DNA of 64,000 nucleotides. Source: Bacillus cereus (GTDB taxonomy: Bacteria > Bacillota > Bacilli > Bacillales > Bacillaceae_G). Shown here one piece after another: positions 1 to 6,894 of this stretch; the stretch's first letter is position 1; each line of letters begins with the position of its first letter. Position numbers and translations under genes: made by a program. Where the stretch lies: assembly GCF_002584535.1 (NCBI RefSeq), contig NZ_NUOT01000008.1:62001-126000 (forward strand), in the 5' to 3' direction. Below the pieces are notes generated by a model. It searched no databases and was not told the DNA's origin. It saw only the letters and a program-made list of their open reading frames with translations.

Positions 1-154
1 TGTCTCAAAAGATAAAGATTTTCATGGATTAGGCAATTATCATTATGACAAATTCGGAAATATAGATAATAAATTGATAGATGCTAGTACAGGAAAAGAA
101 ATTTATCAATCTCCGAGATATTCTATTAATGGTGTCGGGGAGGTAAAAGTTATC

Positions 155-433
155 ATGGAATATCTAGAGAAGTCAGCAAACGAAATGAAACAGAGCGCAG
201 AAGCCTTCCGAAACCATATCCCACGGGTAATTGACGAAGTAAAACAGTCTCTAAAATCAACAAAGAGTCAGCGTATGGAAAATAGAATAAATGAACTTTA
301 TCACCTTTTAGATCAGACTAGCCGAGTATATGCTTTAAAGTCTCAAGAAGTTGCAGAGTTTATTAAGAAAAAGGCGGACGAATATAAAAATGCGGACGAA
401 AATTTCCAAGGATTTGGGTGGATAAAAAAATGA
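155..433 (+). CDS. Small helical WXG100/LXG-accessory-like protein
   Basis: The likely start is the ATG at 155, preceded by GGGGAGGT at 137-144, giving 92 residues. The frame is nevertheless open all the way to the left edge, so either a longer protein is cut by the window or an upstream gene in the same frame runs into this one. The protein is predicted almost wholly helical and charged, without signal peptide or membrane segment. Size, helicity and pairing with the next gene resemble the small accessory proteins encoded beside LXG-type polymorphic toxins (YwqH/YwqI type). The stop overlaps the next start in an ATGA arrangement, so translation is coupled. The family call rests on pattern only. 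Confidence 0.5.
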   Translation: MEYLEKSANEMKQSAEAFRNHIPRVIDEVKQSLKSTKSQRMENRINELYHLLDQTSRVYALKSQEVAEFIKKKADEYKNADENFQGFGWIKK

Positions 434-708
434 GACAAATGTACTTTAACGAAGAACATATAGAAGACGCTTTTGAAAGCTTAAACAAATTAATCACATA
501 TATAAATGAAAATCAAGAGCGTATCAACGACATTTATAACCTCGTACAAGCTGGTTGGTCACAAAATGGTGCGGGAAAAAAAGCGACGGAAGATTTAGGG
601 ACCTTACGTAAAGAATTGAACCACGGTATTAATGAAATACACACAAAGAAAAAAGAATTAAGAAATGATTGGGAACTGATGAAAGCTGTAGATAGAAGTT
701 ATAAATAA
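430..708 (+). CDS. WXG100-like small protein
   Basis: This 92-residue helical protein has a central AGWSQNGAG turn, which recalls the W-x-G hairpin between two helices of WXG100/ESAT-6-like proteins. The ATG at 430 overlaps the previous stop and has GGTGG about 8 nt upstream; a GTG at 418 is in frame but poorly placed. WXG100-like proteins are exported by type VII secretion, usually as partners of larger toxins. No LXG toxin follows here: a strong terminator at 807-838 ends the unit, so the partner must be to the left of the window or lost. Exact family uncertain. Confidence 0.5.
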   Translation: MRQMYFNEEHIEDAFESLNKLITYINENQERINDIYNLVQAGWSQNGAGKKATEDLGTLRKELNHGINEIHTKKKELRNDWELMKAVDRSYK

Positions 709-806
709 AAATAGAATTAAAACAATCAAAAAAATTTAGTTAATACTTGTCGTATTAACTTAAATTGAATTATATTCGATTAACAACTAATCATAATCTA
801 AAAACA

Positions 807-838
807 AAAGTCCCTCTCACTCGAGAGGGACTTTCACT
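807..838 (+). terminator. Terminator after the WXG-like pair
   Basis: A perfect 12-bp stem (AAAGTCCCTCTC at 807-818 with its complement at 823-834) has a 4-nt loop. The left flank is A-rich, so it could also stop transcription coming from the right, including the pseudogene at 846-1175. Confidence 0.75.
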
Positions 839-845
839 TTATCAG

Positions 846-1175
846 CTAAATTCTCTTGTATATTTTTTTTACATGCCAATACATTTCTACCTCTTGATCT
901 GTCGCTTTTCTTTTATATAAACCCACGTCATCAACCGCAATCCATACCTAACCTTTTAAATCTCCAAAAAAGTCCCTCTTGAGTTGCTCCGATGTAATTG
1001 CACCTGTTTTAGTAACTATCTCTTCATTCATCAAACTACACTGCCTCTCATCTTCTAATAAAAATACCGATTCCACAAAAGTTGAATCCTTGTGGAATAA
1101 AAATGTGTATTCTTTTGATTCTGCTGGTACTTTGATGATACATCAAACAGATTCGTTAACATCGAAAATTTGCAT
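846..1175 (-). pseudogene. Decayed small hypothetical gene with two in-frame stops
   Basis: Read on the minus strand from an ATG at 1175, one frame of 110 codons looks like a natural soluble protein but is broken by TGA at codon 11 (1143-1145) and TAG at codon 76 (948-950). It ends with TAG at 846-848. The segments between the stops have protein-like composition, for example EEIVTKTGAITSEQLKRDFF and QEVEMYWHVKKI. I do not recognise the family. The gene sits between the WXG-like pair and a toxin remnant, so it may once have belonged to a toxin/immunity island, which is inference only. Confidence 0.55.
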
Positions 1176-1330
1176 TTCCACCGATTACATCTCCTATTAA
1201 CTATTTTGTTATTACATGTAAGATTCTAACAAAGCAATGTTAAGAATATGAAAATTGGAATTTAAAGGTAATATCTTGTGGTATAGTAAAAATACGTTCA
1301 TTGTTACCCATCCGAGGCGTTCTCTTTTGA

Positions 1331-1468
1331 TTGCATCTTTTTTTACGAAAAATTACCTCCACAATAAGAGGACAAACTGTTTCTAATGAAATTTTGAAAG
1401 AAATTAGAACAGAAATAAGAAAAAAAGCTAATGCATTACCTGAAATAAAAATTATAAAAGAGGACTGA
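1331..1468 (+). pseudogene. C-terminal remnant of a larger gene, probably a polymorphic toxin
   Basis: The frame ending in TGA at 1466-1468 is open for only 45 codons after a stop at 1328-1330. Its last ~37 residues (from ITSTIRGQTVSNEIL to PEIKIIKED) have the composition of a protein C-terminus but no start codon with a ribosome binding site. It ends 5 nt before the ATG of an Imm70-like immunity gene, the place where the toxin's C-terminal domain would normally be encoded. The toxin identity is inferred from that position alone. Confidence 0.45.
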
Positions 1469-1473
1469 TAAAA

Positions 1474-1893
1474 ATGGCAGTAGGATTTTCTGTAGATATG
1501 TTTTTTTATGAAGCAGGACACCCTGACTTTCTACACAGTTTTTTCTCAACAGTGTCATACCACTGTGAGCCTGATGGTTGGGGAACTAAATACCCTTTAT
1601 TAATGCAGGATTTATATTTTGAAAGATTAAAATGGCAGGATGTGTCTGCGGCATTAAAAAACGTGGAAGAAATTAGAGAAAAATTGAGCAAAATCCCTCC
1701 ATCAGAGGTAATATGGGATTTTGAAGATATAACAAAAAAACCACCTTATGGAGATAAAATTCCTGCTAAAATAACTAACTTAGCAAACTATCATACTATT
1801 CAAGGAACTTCTTTTTTAGATTTACTAAAAAATGCATTAAAGGAATCAGAGGAATGTAAAATGGATGTAACGATCGAAAAGGTTGGGAGATAA
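1474..1893 (+). CDS. Imm70-like immunity protein
   Basis: The 139-residue soluble protein matches my memory of the Imm70 family of polymorphic-toxin immunity proteins: an N-terminal MAVGFSVDMFFYEAGH segment, a FHSFFST-like stretch (HSFFSTVSYH, about residues 21-30), a GWGTKYPLLM stretch near residues 35-44, and VIWDFEDI near 80-87. It starts at an ATG with AGAGG about 12 nt upstream. Such proteins protect the producing cell by binding the toxin domain encoded just upstream. Here the upstream toxin gene survives only as a 45-codon tail, so this looks like an orphan immunity gene, useful if at all against toxins from neighbours. A Rho-independent terminator follows at 1935-1968. Confidence 0.65.
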   Translation: MAVGFSVDMFFYEAGHPDFLHSFFSTVSYHCEPDGWGTKYPLLMQDLYFERLKWQDVSAALKNVEEIREKLSKIPPSEVIWDFEDITKKPPYGDKIPAKITNLANYHTIQGTSFLDLLKNALKESEECKMDVTIEKVGR

Positions 1894-1934
1894 AATTAGT
1901 AACAAAACCTGTCAGAGTAGAGTGTTATCATAAT

Positions 1935-1968
1935 AAAAATCACTTCAAATGAGGTGATTTTTATTTTT
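1935..1968 (+). terminator. Terminator after the Imm70-like gene
   Basis: A 13-bp stem with one G-U pair (1935-1947 with 1950-1962) and a short loop is followed by a T-rich tail. Confidence 0.75.
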
Positions 1969-2054
1969 GTCTAACAACGAAGAGTTCAACTTGATTGGAG
2001 TTTTAAAAATAAGTTTCTGCAACTCCTTAATCACGGATTTATGGGAATGTAATA

Positions 2055-2084
2055 TTTACAGTTGTTGCATGAGATTGGTATGAT
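2055..2084 (+). promoter_or_regulatory. Candidate sigma-A promoter for the 44-residue gene
   Basis: TTTACA at 2055-2060 and TATGAT at 2079-2084 are separated by 18 bp, with the start codon about 28 bp downstream. The match is by eye. Confidence 0.4.
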
Positions 2085-2112
2085 TTAGGTGTTATTTCAA
2101 GGAGGTCTTTTC

Positions 2113-2247
2113 ATGAGTTATGATCCTATTGCAACGTATGGAACAATTAGCACAGACAGTTCTTATTTAGTGTTCTATTTAAATATAAATAAAACAATTA
2201 GAGATATTCAAATAAAAAGCGAAGGACAGAACCTAAAAAAAGGGTAA
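2113..2247 (+). CDS. Small hypothetical protein, 44 residues
   Basis: The short frame begins with ATG at 2113, 8 nt after a near-perfect AAGGAGGT ribosome binding site, and has a sigma-A-like promoter just upstream. The product begins MSYDPIATYGTISTDSSY and ends with a basic tail. It has no membrane segment and no family I recognise. The strong translation signals argue that it is, or recently was, expressed. It could be the intact start of a longer, now truncated gene. Confidence 0.5.
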   Translation: MSYDPIATYGTISTDSSYLVFYLNINKTIRDIQIKSEGQNLKKG

Positions 2248-2434
2248 AAAACAAGGATTTTCTTTAGTCCGAATATGAAAATATAAGTATTAATAAATAA
2301 TTATGTAAGGATTATAGTATTTAATCTCATTAGTAGTAAATAAATAGTCCAAACCTTTTCCGTATAGTATGAATATTTTATTATAGGGAATTGCTTGTCC
2401 CTAACACTACGTATATATGGAAAGAAGGGATTTT

Positions 2435-2872
2435 ATGTATTCAGATGATTATCATTCATGCGAATCTAGATGTTCATCTAGCAGTCAATTATGTAATGAA
2501 TTTGCGAGAATCTTAGGTGGAGAGGGATCAGTCACTCCGGAGGGAGTATGTTTGGTACAAAAGTTTCGTAATATTAGATTTACGATTCTTGGACGTAGAA
2601 CAAGGTCTCCACTTGTAAACCCTCAATTTTTTTCATTTGAAGATCTGGATAGTAGAGGTAATGCGTTAAATTTAGGAGAAACTGTGCTTTTACAAGAAGA
2701 AATTAACCCGTTATTAACTGAACTTAGAAAAAGAGATATTATAGTTACAGCGATTCATAATCACTGGTTATTTGACGAACCACGGGCAATGTATATGCAC
2801 TTTGAATCTATTGAACCACCATTAGAATTTGCTAGAAAAATAAGAGCAGCATTTAGAGTATTAAGAGGATAG
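2435..2872 (+). CDS. DUF1259-like protein
   Basis: This 145-residue protein has features of the DUF1259 (LppY/LpqO-like) family: an early FARILGGEGSVTPEGVCLV segment, where a gene-product-like ILGG is followed by a beta strand, and a late motif VTAIHNHWLFDEPRAMYMHF, with the family's conserved H-N-H and H. The function of the family is not established. The start at 2435 is chosen because AAGAAGGGA lies just upstream of it, whereas the ATG at 2417 has no site. The N-terminus is Ser/Cys-rich (SCESRCSSSS) with no signal peptide, unlike the secreted family members. The gene stands alone between the preceding gap and a strong terminator at 2885-2916. Confidence 0.65.
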   Translation: MYSDDYHSCESRCSSSSQLCNEFARILGGEGSVTPEGVCLVQKFRNIRFTILGRRTRSPLVNPQFFSFEDLDSRGNALNLGETVLLQEEINPLLTELRKRDIIVTAIHNHWLFDEPRAMYMHFESIEPPLEFARKIRAAFRVLRG

Positions 2873-2884
2873 TCTGATTTTACA

Positions 2885-2916
2885 ACAGGGGGGATTTTAA
2901 TCCTCCCTGTGTTTTA
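2885..2916 (+). terminator. Terminator after the DUF1259-like gene
   Basis: A 12-bp GC-rich stem with one mismatch (2885-2896 with 2899-2910) is followed by GTTTTATTTAT. Confidence 0.8.
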
Positions 2917-2989
2917 TTTATCTTTATGATTTTTAAGTAAAGGACATCTCTAATGCCCTTTTTGGATAGTAATTGCTGTATTATAATTT

Positions 2990-3331
2990 TTATTTATTCC
3001 CTGGAGCAGGTTGATCCACTCCTTTAACATGGTGTTTATGCCCATCATCTTCAGTCGTGTAAAAATCATAATAATGAACATGCATTCCATTTCCAACAGG
3101 AATGGCTGGTCCTGAGTATGCCTTATAATAATGGGTGTGCCCATCCTCAAATAGAACATATCCTTCTGTATAGTGAATATGTCCTCCCTCTTGCGTCGGA
3201 ATTGGTGGTGATGTTACATCCAAACATTGATGTACATGACCATCTGCCACGGATGTATAATCAACAGATCCATGGTTATGATGTGGTACAAATCCGGAAA
3301 CAAAATCATTTTTTCTTACTTTTCTATCCAA
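2990..3331 (-). CDS. YmaF-like His-rich protein
   Basis: The protein contains six H-x-H pairs (HNH, HVH, HIH, HTH, HVH, HKH) about 17-20 residues apart, most preceded by Gly or Asp-Gly, which matches the YmaF family. The spacing suggests a repeated beta-hairpin that could bind metal ions; no function is established. A GTG at 3340 touches the AAGGGGTGG site directly, so the TTG at 3331, about 5 nt downstream of the site, is the more likely start (113 residues). There is no signal peptide or membrane segment. The neighbours give no functional hint. Confidence 0.65.
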   Translation of the reverse strand: MDRKVRKNDFVSGFVPHHNHGSVDYTSVADGHVHQCLDVTSPPIPTQEGGHIHYTEGYVLFEDGHTHYYKAYSGPAIPVGNGMHVHYYDFYTTEDDGHKHHVKGVDQPAPGNK

Positions 3332-3501
3332 TCTACCCACCCCTTGTACATAAAGATTACTTCTATAAACTATATGTTTAGAACAAAAAAGTGATTCTTA
3401 ATAACAACTCATACTTGTATAACCTATACATGTGAGGTTGATATAATGTACCATTGTTAGTAGTATCTAAAAAACACCCTAAATTAAGGATAGATCTTGT
3501 A

Positions 3502-4036
3502 TTATCTAACCCAACGAATATACTCACCAAAATAAATCCATCCGCGATCTTTTACATGAACCCAATCACCTTCACGACCATCAATCTCGTAATCTTTTTG
3601 TTCTAGTACACCTACTACTTTTGAGTTCGTTGTAGAAAATTCACGTAAGCGCACATCAGAACCTCACCATCACGAAGACTATCTTTCGTATCTCCGTTTG
3701 ATGTTCTAAACTTCACTATACTTCCAGTAGCCTTCGAAGTCGTTTGTGTTTCAGTTGCTTTAAAAGCTTTTTTTCAAAATTTCATGTCTGCGAACAGTTT
3801 TCTTTACTTCATCAGAGCTTGTTTCTGCTTGCTCTTCACTGTTTGCAACAACAGAAGTATTATATTCTGGAATACCATGCAATTCACTGATTAAAAAGTG
3901 GATAATAACGGACATTAGACCGTTTTTATCACCGCCGCGCCCTAACATCCACAAGAATTTACGATAGAGTATGCGCCCATTTTGTTCAATAAAAAGAGCA
4001 TCCACGTCAGTAGATGCCCAAATGTGTAGGAGTTTT
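3502..4036 (-). pseudogene. Frameshifted gene with an SH3-like C-terminal segment
   Basis: Three overlapping minus-strand frames join into one protein-like sequence. An N-terminal part reads LHIWASTDVDALF and continues to HEILKK. A frameshift at a poly-A run near 3770 leads into ATETQTTSKATG and then to RDGEV. A second frameshift near 3664 leads into DVRLREFSTTNSKVVGVLEQ and ends GEYIRWVR. The last part (VLEQKDYEIDGREGDWVHV) reads like a bacterial SH3 repeat as found in cell-wall hydrolases. The gene is therefore a dead remnant, perhaps of a phage-type lysin or other wall-binding protein; the parent family is not certain. Confidence 0.55.
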
Positions 4037-4188
4037 CAATGAGTATTGAATAGGACCTTGGAGATCTTGTCCCATACTCCAATATATGCTTGTCCTTCTT
4101 AAAATGTGAAAGAGAGCACTCCCAAAAATTAAGTGCTTTCTCTTGAAAAATTATGGGATAACATATTGAAAACGAACTATCCATACAA

Positions 4189-4461
4189 TTGTATGAATAT
4201 ATGCTTGTTCACATTCCTTGTTATTGTGTTTTTAGATTTATTACGCTTACTACGCTTGCAATTATTCCTTGGTCGGCCTTATTTGTATATCTAGGTTGGA
4301 AGCTTGTAGAAAAGTGGGAGAATATAAACGAAGTAGCTGGCCCCTATGTTAAATATTTTGCTATTACAGCAGTGGCCCTGATTGTTTTCTATTTTGCTGT
4401 AACAATAGTAATGAGAAGACGTAACAAGTGGTTAATTGTAAGGAGTGCTATAAATGTCTGA
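4189..4461 (+). pseudogene. Truncated DedA-family membrane protein (C-terminal fragment)
   Basis: The ~90-residue frame contains a stretch reading IIPWSALFVYLGWKLVEKW, then AGPYVKYF, a hydrophobic helix and a basic end. This is the look of the last third of DedA (SNARE-associated) membrane proteins, which are normally about 200 residues. The first ~15 codons do not match, no convincing ribosome binding site precedes the ATG, and the missing N-terminal two thirds are not found upstream. It is therefore probably a degraded fragment that still carries the translation start of the next gene within its last codons. Confidence 0.5.
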
Positions 4462-4630
4462 TATAATCCGTCTCTTTATTATCATGCTCATTGCAAGTTA
4501 TTTATTTTTCTCCGTAATGATGGAATTTAAAAATCCACAAAAAAGTATGTTCTGGTTCACGATTGAAATCTTGTTTCTTTTGGGAACGTTACTATTAATA
4601 AAAGAATTCTTCATCAAATATGTAACATAA
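4454..4630 (+). CDS. Small membrane protein, 58 residues
   Basis: ATG at 4454 lies 8 nt after AAGGAG and overlaps the end of the DedA-like fragment by 8 nt. The product has two hydrophobic stretches, roughly residues 4-22 and 33-51, joined by a short polar loop (MEFKNPQKS), so it should be a two-pass membrane protein. I do not recognise a family. It could depend on translation of the upstream fragment. Confidence 0.5.
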   Translation: MSDIIRLFIIMLIASYLFFSVMMEFKNPQKSMFWFTIEILFLLGTLLLIKEFFIKYVT

Positions 4631-4713
4631 CTTTCTCTCTTCCTCCCTGAATAAAACTCAATATTCCGCAAATACTGTAGATATAATCTTTCTCCATTCC
4701 CCCATTGGAGCCG

Positions 4714-4752
4714 AGCAGTTAGCCTTTGCTAGCTGCTTTTTTGTTTTTTTCA
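4714..4752 (+). terminator. Terminator at the start of the direct repeat
   Basis: AGCAGTTAGC at 4714-4723 pairs with GCTAGCTGCT at 4728-4737 (one G-U pair), followed by a long T tract interrupted by one G. A near copy is at 7975-8005. Confidence 0.8.
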
Positions 4753-4910
4753 CACTTCTTCCTCAATACTCATATACTATTTTGAATCAAAAATAATATC
4801 TAAGCATTAAAATGAAAGGTATCCTTTTACAACTTTTCAATTGATTCCAAGGCTTATTTCCTCTTAAAGAGCACTGTTCGAAGGTACTCTTTTTATTGTG
4901 ATGTTTTTTA
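4716..4910. repeat. ~195-bp direct repeat, copy 1
   Basis: This segment, from the GCTAGC hairpin to ATTGTGATGTTTTTT, recurs at 7975-8170 at roughly 85-90% identity by eye. It includes two hairpins (GTTAGC/GCTAGC type and AGAGCAC/GTGCTCT type) and no open frame. In this copy the second stem carries a mismatch (GTACTCT). Confidence 0.75.
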
Positions 4911-4934
4911 TAAAATGAAATTTTTGTTAGATAT

Positions 4935-5030
4935 TTACACCTTGATGAGTAACTTACATATATTATCATGTGTGCCACATTCCACTCTCTGAGGCCCTGA
5001 TAAGAGCACGTATATAGTGCTCTTTTTATA
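4935..5030 (+). repeat. Promoter-plus-hairpin cassette, variant D
   Basis: A TTTACACC-like box is followed 17-19 bp later by CATATA, about 45 bp of non-coding sequence, and an AAGAGCAC/GTGCTCTT hairpin (5003-5010 with 5018-5025) with a T tail. It resembles the cassettes at 5070, 6449, 7444 and 8396. It could specify a short RNA. Confidence 0.35.
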
Positions 5031-5069
5031 GTGGATAATTTCAGTATCAAATGGCGTTTTTGTTGATTT

Positions 5070-5172
5070 TTGACACATTTAAACGAAACAAGCATATGTT
5101 ATTGTATAGAGAACATCACTCATAAAAACCCATCTTCCTATGAACACGCTATATTTGTGCTATATTTGATTT
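5070..5172 (+). repeat. Promoter-plus-hairpin cassette, copy A
   Basis: TTGACA at 5070-5075 and CATATG at 5093-5098 are exactly 17 bp apart and are preceded by a GGCGTTTTTGTT box. The following ~50 bp ends in a decayed hairpin (AACACGC/TGTGCT) and a T-rich run. The segment ACAAGCATATGTTATTGTAT is shared with copy B. Confidence 0.4.
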
Positions 5173-5447
5173 TTTAAATAGACATATCCTTTTTACATAT
5201 TTTCAAAAAGGCTGCACACACTATCCATAAGCCATTCGAACTAGCGGTTCACTCCCTCTTTCAATGAGTATGCCATTAGTTAATCTCACAAACTCATGAG
5301 ACCCACAGGCAGGCAACTAAAAATGTTGTCTGCCAAATCATTAACAAATTTTGTATAATCAATGCTGATTTTGTACAGACTCTTTAAAAAGCTATTGACA
5401 TTTCCATAATTTCTCTGACGGACTCCCCACCGTTATCCAAGGGCTTT

Positions 5448-5486
5448 AATAACAGACAACTTTTTCAGTTGTCTGTTATTTTGTTG
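5448..5486 (+). terminator. Strong terminator
   Basis: A perfect 13-14-bp stem (AATAACAGACAAC at 5448-5460 with its complement at 5468-5480) is followed by TTTGTTG. No gene immediately precedes it. Confidence 0.75.
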
Positions 5487-5587
5487 TATAATCCTTTCCC
5501 ATTCACACATACTATTCATGAGTCAATTTACCAATACGAGTCATTTTGTTACTTTTAAAATCTACCTAAGTTAATTTACTCCTCATG

Positions 5588-5613
5588 GGACAAGCGATTT
5601 CGCTTGTCCTATT
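5588..5613. terminator. Hairpin, probable terminator
   Basis: A perfect 10-bp stem (GGACAAGCGA at 5588-5597 with TCGCTTGTCC at 5600-5609) has a 2-nt loop and a short T-rich tail. Confidence 0.55.
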
Positions 5614-5756
5614 TGTAATTAAAACTTTATCTTTATGCCCCTTTCCTAATTCTCTGTATTTTAAATTTATTTTTTTATTTAGTATTTAACCCAAAAATTT
5701 GCACAATATAAAAGATGTTGCTCACTACTATGTGGGTACAAAAGGAGGATTATAAA

Positions 5757-6269
5757 ATGGACAAACGAACAGAGAAAAAAGTTGAAGCTGTGGCACGAAA
5801 AGCTGCTGATTTAGAAGTTTCACAAGAATTAACTAGTCTTAAAGATCAAATTCAGCAGTTACAACAGTCTTTATCTCAAGCATCTCAAGGTCAACAACAA
5901 CAGCCGCAACAAGGATTGCAACAAGCTAACCAACTGATGCAACAGCTTCAACAATTTAGCCAACAGTCTCAACAACAAATGCAACAAGCTGATCAACAAT
6001 TACAACAAACTATCCAACAAGCTATTCAAACATTAAATCAAGGTTTACAGTATCTACAAGCTAATCAGACATTAAGCCAAGTAAATCAAGCTATTTCTCA
6101 GGCTCAATCACAAGTTGGTCAAACGGGTGGACAACAAGGGCAACAAATGGGCGGTCAACAAGGTATGCAAATGGGTAACCAACAAGGGCAGCAAATGGGC
6201 GGTCAACAAGGTATGCAAATGGGTAACCAACAAGGACAGCAAATGGGCGGTCAACAACAATTTCAATAA
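5757..6269 (+). CDS. Gln-rich repeat protein
   Basis: The 170-residue protein has a charged N-terminus (MDKRTEKKVEAVARKAADLE) and then almost only Q, with S, A, L, G and M. A central heptad-like region (LQQANQLMQQLQQ) favours a coiled coil; the C-terminal third consists of GQQMGGQQGMQMGNQQ units. The start at 5757 follows a clear AAAGGAGGAT site; an in-frame ATG at 5715 has none. The DNA of the C-terminal part is a 48-bp tandem repeat with two full copies plus partial ones (about 6120-6255). I recognise no family. Such sequences tend to self-associate, and a spore-surface or matrix role is possible but unproven. A terminator follows at 6390-6419. Confidence 0.7.
   Translation: MDKRTEKKVEAVARKAADLEVSQELTSLKDQIQQLQQSLSQASQGQQQQPQQGLQQANQLMQQLQQFSQQSQQQMQQADQQLQQTIQQAIQTLNQGLQYLQANQTLSQVNQAISQAQSQVGQTGGQQGQQMGGQQGMQMGNQQGQQMGGQQGMQMGNQQGQQMGGQQQFQ
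6120..6255 (+). repeat. 48-bp tandem repeat inside the Gln-rich gene
   Basis: The unit encodes 16 residues (QGMQMGNQQGQQMGGQ). Two nearly identical copies and flanking partial copies differ at only a few third-codon positions, so the array looks recent and likely to vary in copy number. Confidence 0.8.
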
Positions 6270-6389
6270 GCACATTCATGGCAATCCCTACAATAGTAAA
6301 TTTTCTGTATCTTATATAGCAGTAAGCAAACTTCAATTTCTTTTTGTTAGTAATTATTAGTATTAAATAAATAACAATACAAGTTCTTG

Positions 6390-6419
6390 AAAGAGCACTT
6401 TTATATAGTGCTCTTTTTT
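6390..6419 (+). terminator. Terminator after the Gln-rich gene
   Basis: AAAGAGCACT at 6390-6399 pairs perfectly with AGTGCTCTTT at 6407-6416, followed by TTTTTTG. It belongs to the AGAGCAC hairpin family repeated through this region. Confidence 0.8.
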
Positions 6420-6448
6420 GTATACATATTTCACTTCAGTTATTTCGA

Positions 6449-6558
6449 CTTTCACATTTACAATGAAACTAGCATATAAATAATCAATATAAACAAGGAG
6501 ACTTAAAGGCATTGGAATCTTCTTTCTAGGAGCACCTATATCAGATGCTCTTTTTACA
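6449..6558 (+). repeat. Promoter-plus-hairpin cassette, variant H
   Basis: A TTTCACATTTACA segment is followed by AAACTAGCATATA with 18-bp spacing, then about 55 bp and a GAGCACC/GATGCTC hairpin with a T tail (6530-6555). The layout matches copies A-C. An AAGGAG inside it is followed by no worthwhile frame. Confidence 0.35.
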
Positions 6559-6710
6559 TATACAATGTAAATAACGATTTTATTCATTTCACATCAATTT
6601 ACTATTATTAGAAAAGTTAGAAATATTTACTCGGTGTTTTTTCTGAATAATCATGATATTATTCAATTGCTGGCGTTCACCATCCCACGAACTCAGCAAC
6701 TGCATCCATG

Positions 6711-6748
6711 AACTCTGCTCTCGTCGTTGAGAGTAGAGTTTTTATTTA
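6711..6748 (+). terminator. Terminator-type hairpin
   Basis: AACTCTGCTCTC at 6711-6722 pairs with GAGAGTAGAGTT at 6729-6740 (one G-U pair), with a TTTATTTAT tail. No gene immediately precedes it. Confidence 0.65.
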
Positions 6749-6894
6749 TAGAATCATCCCCAATAAACTCTGTATATTATTACAATATGAAATTTTTGTT
6801 TAAATCCATCTTTATTTTTGAATGTATCTTTACTAATACTTTTGTGTTAAAATCCTCTAGGATATTAATCTTCATATTATTTTTTGGAGGCTTT

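Larger units (their letters stand above)
4631..5756 (+). other. Gene-free region rich in terminators and repeated cassettes
   Basis: No coding frame with a ribosome binding site is visible over about 1.1 kb. The region instead holds terminator-type hairpins at 4714-4737, about 4866-4893, 5003-5025, 5448-5480 and 5588-5609, one copy of a ~195-bp direct repeat, and at least two promoter-plus-hairpin cassettes described separately. Confidence 0.6.
6270..6894 (+). other. Gene-free region with terminators and one cassette
   Basis: No supported gene is present. The stretch holds the terminator of the Gln-rich gene, a promoter-plus-hairpin cassette at 6449-6558, a copy of the AAATAACGATTTTATTCA box near 6567, a terminator at 6711-6748 and the untranslated lead of the next gene. 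Confidence 0.55.

Noticed and set aside
1240-1521. Minus-strand frame of 93 codons
   Set aside because: It lies opposite the toxin remnant and the start of the Imm70-like gene, has no ribosome binding site, and its composition looks like a reverse-strand shadow.
6091-6360. Long frames in other phases over the Gln-rich repeats
   Set aside because: They arise from the 48-bp tandem repeat, which lacks stops in several frames.
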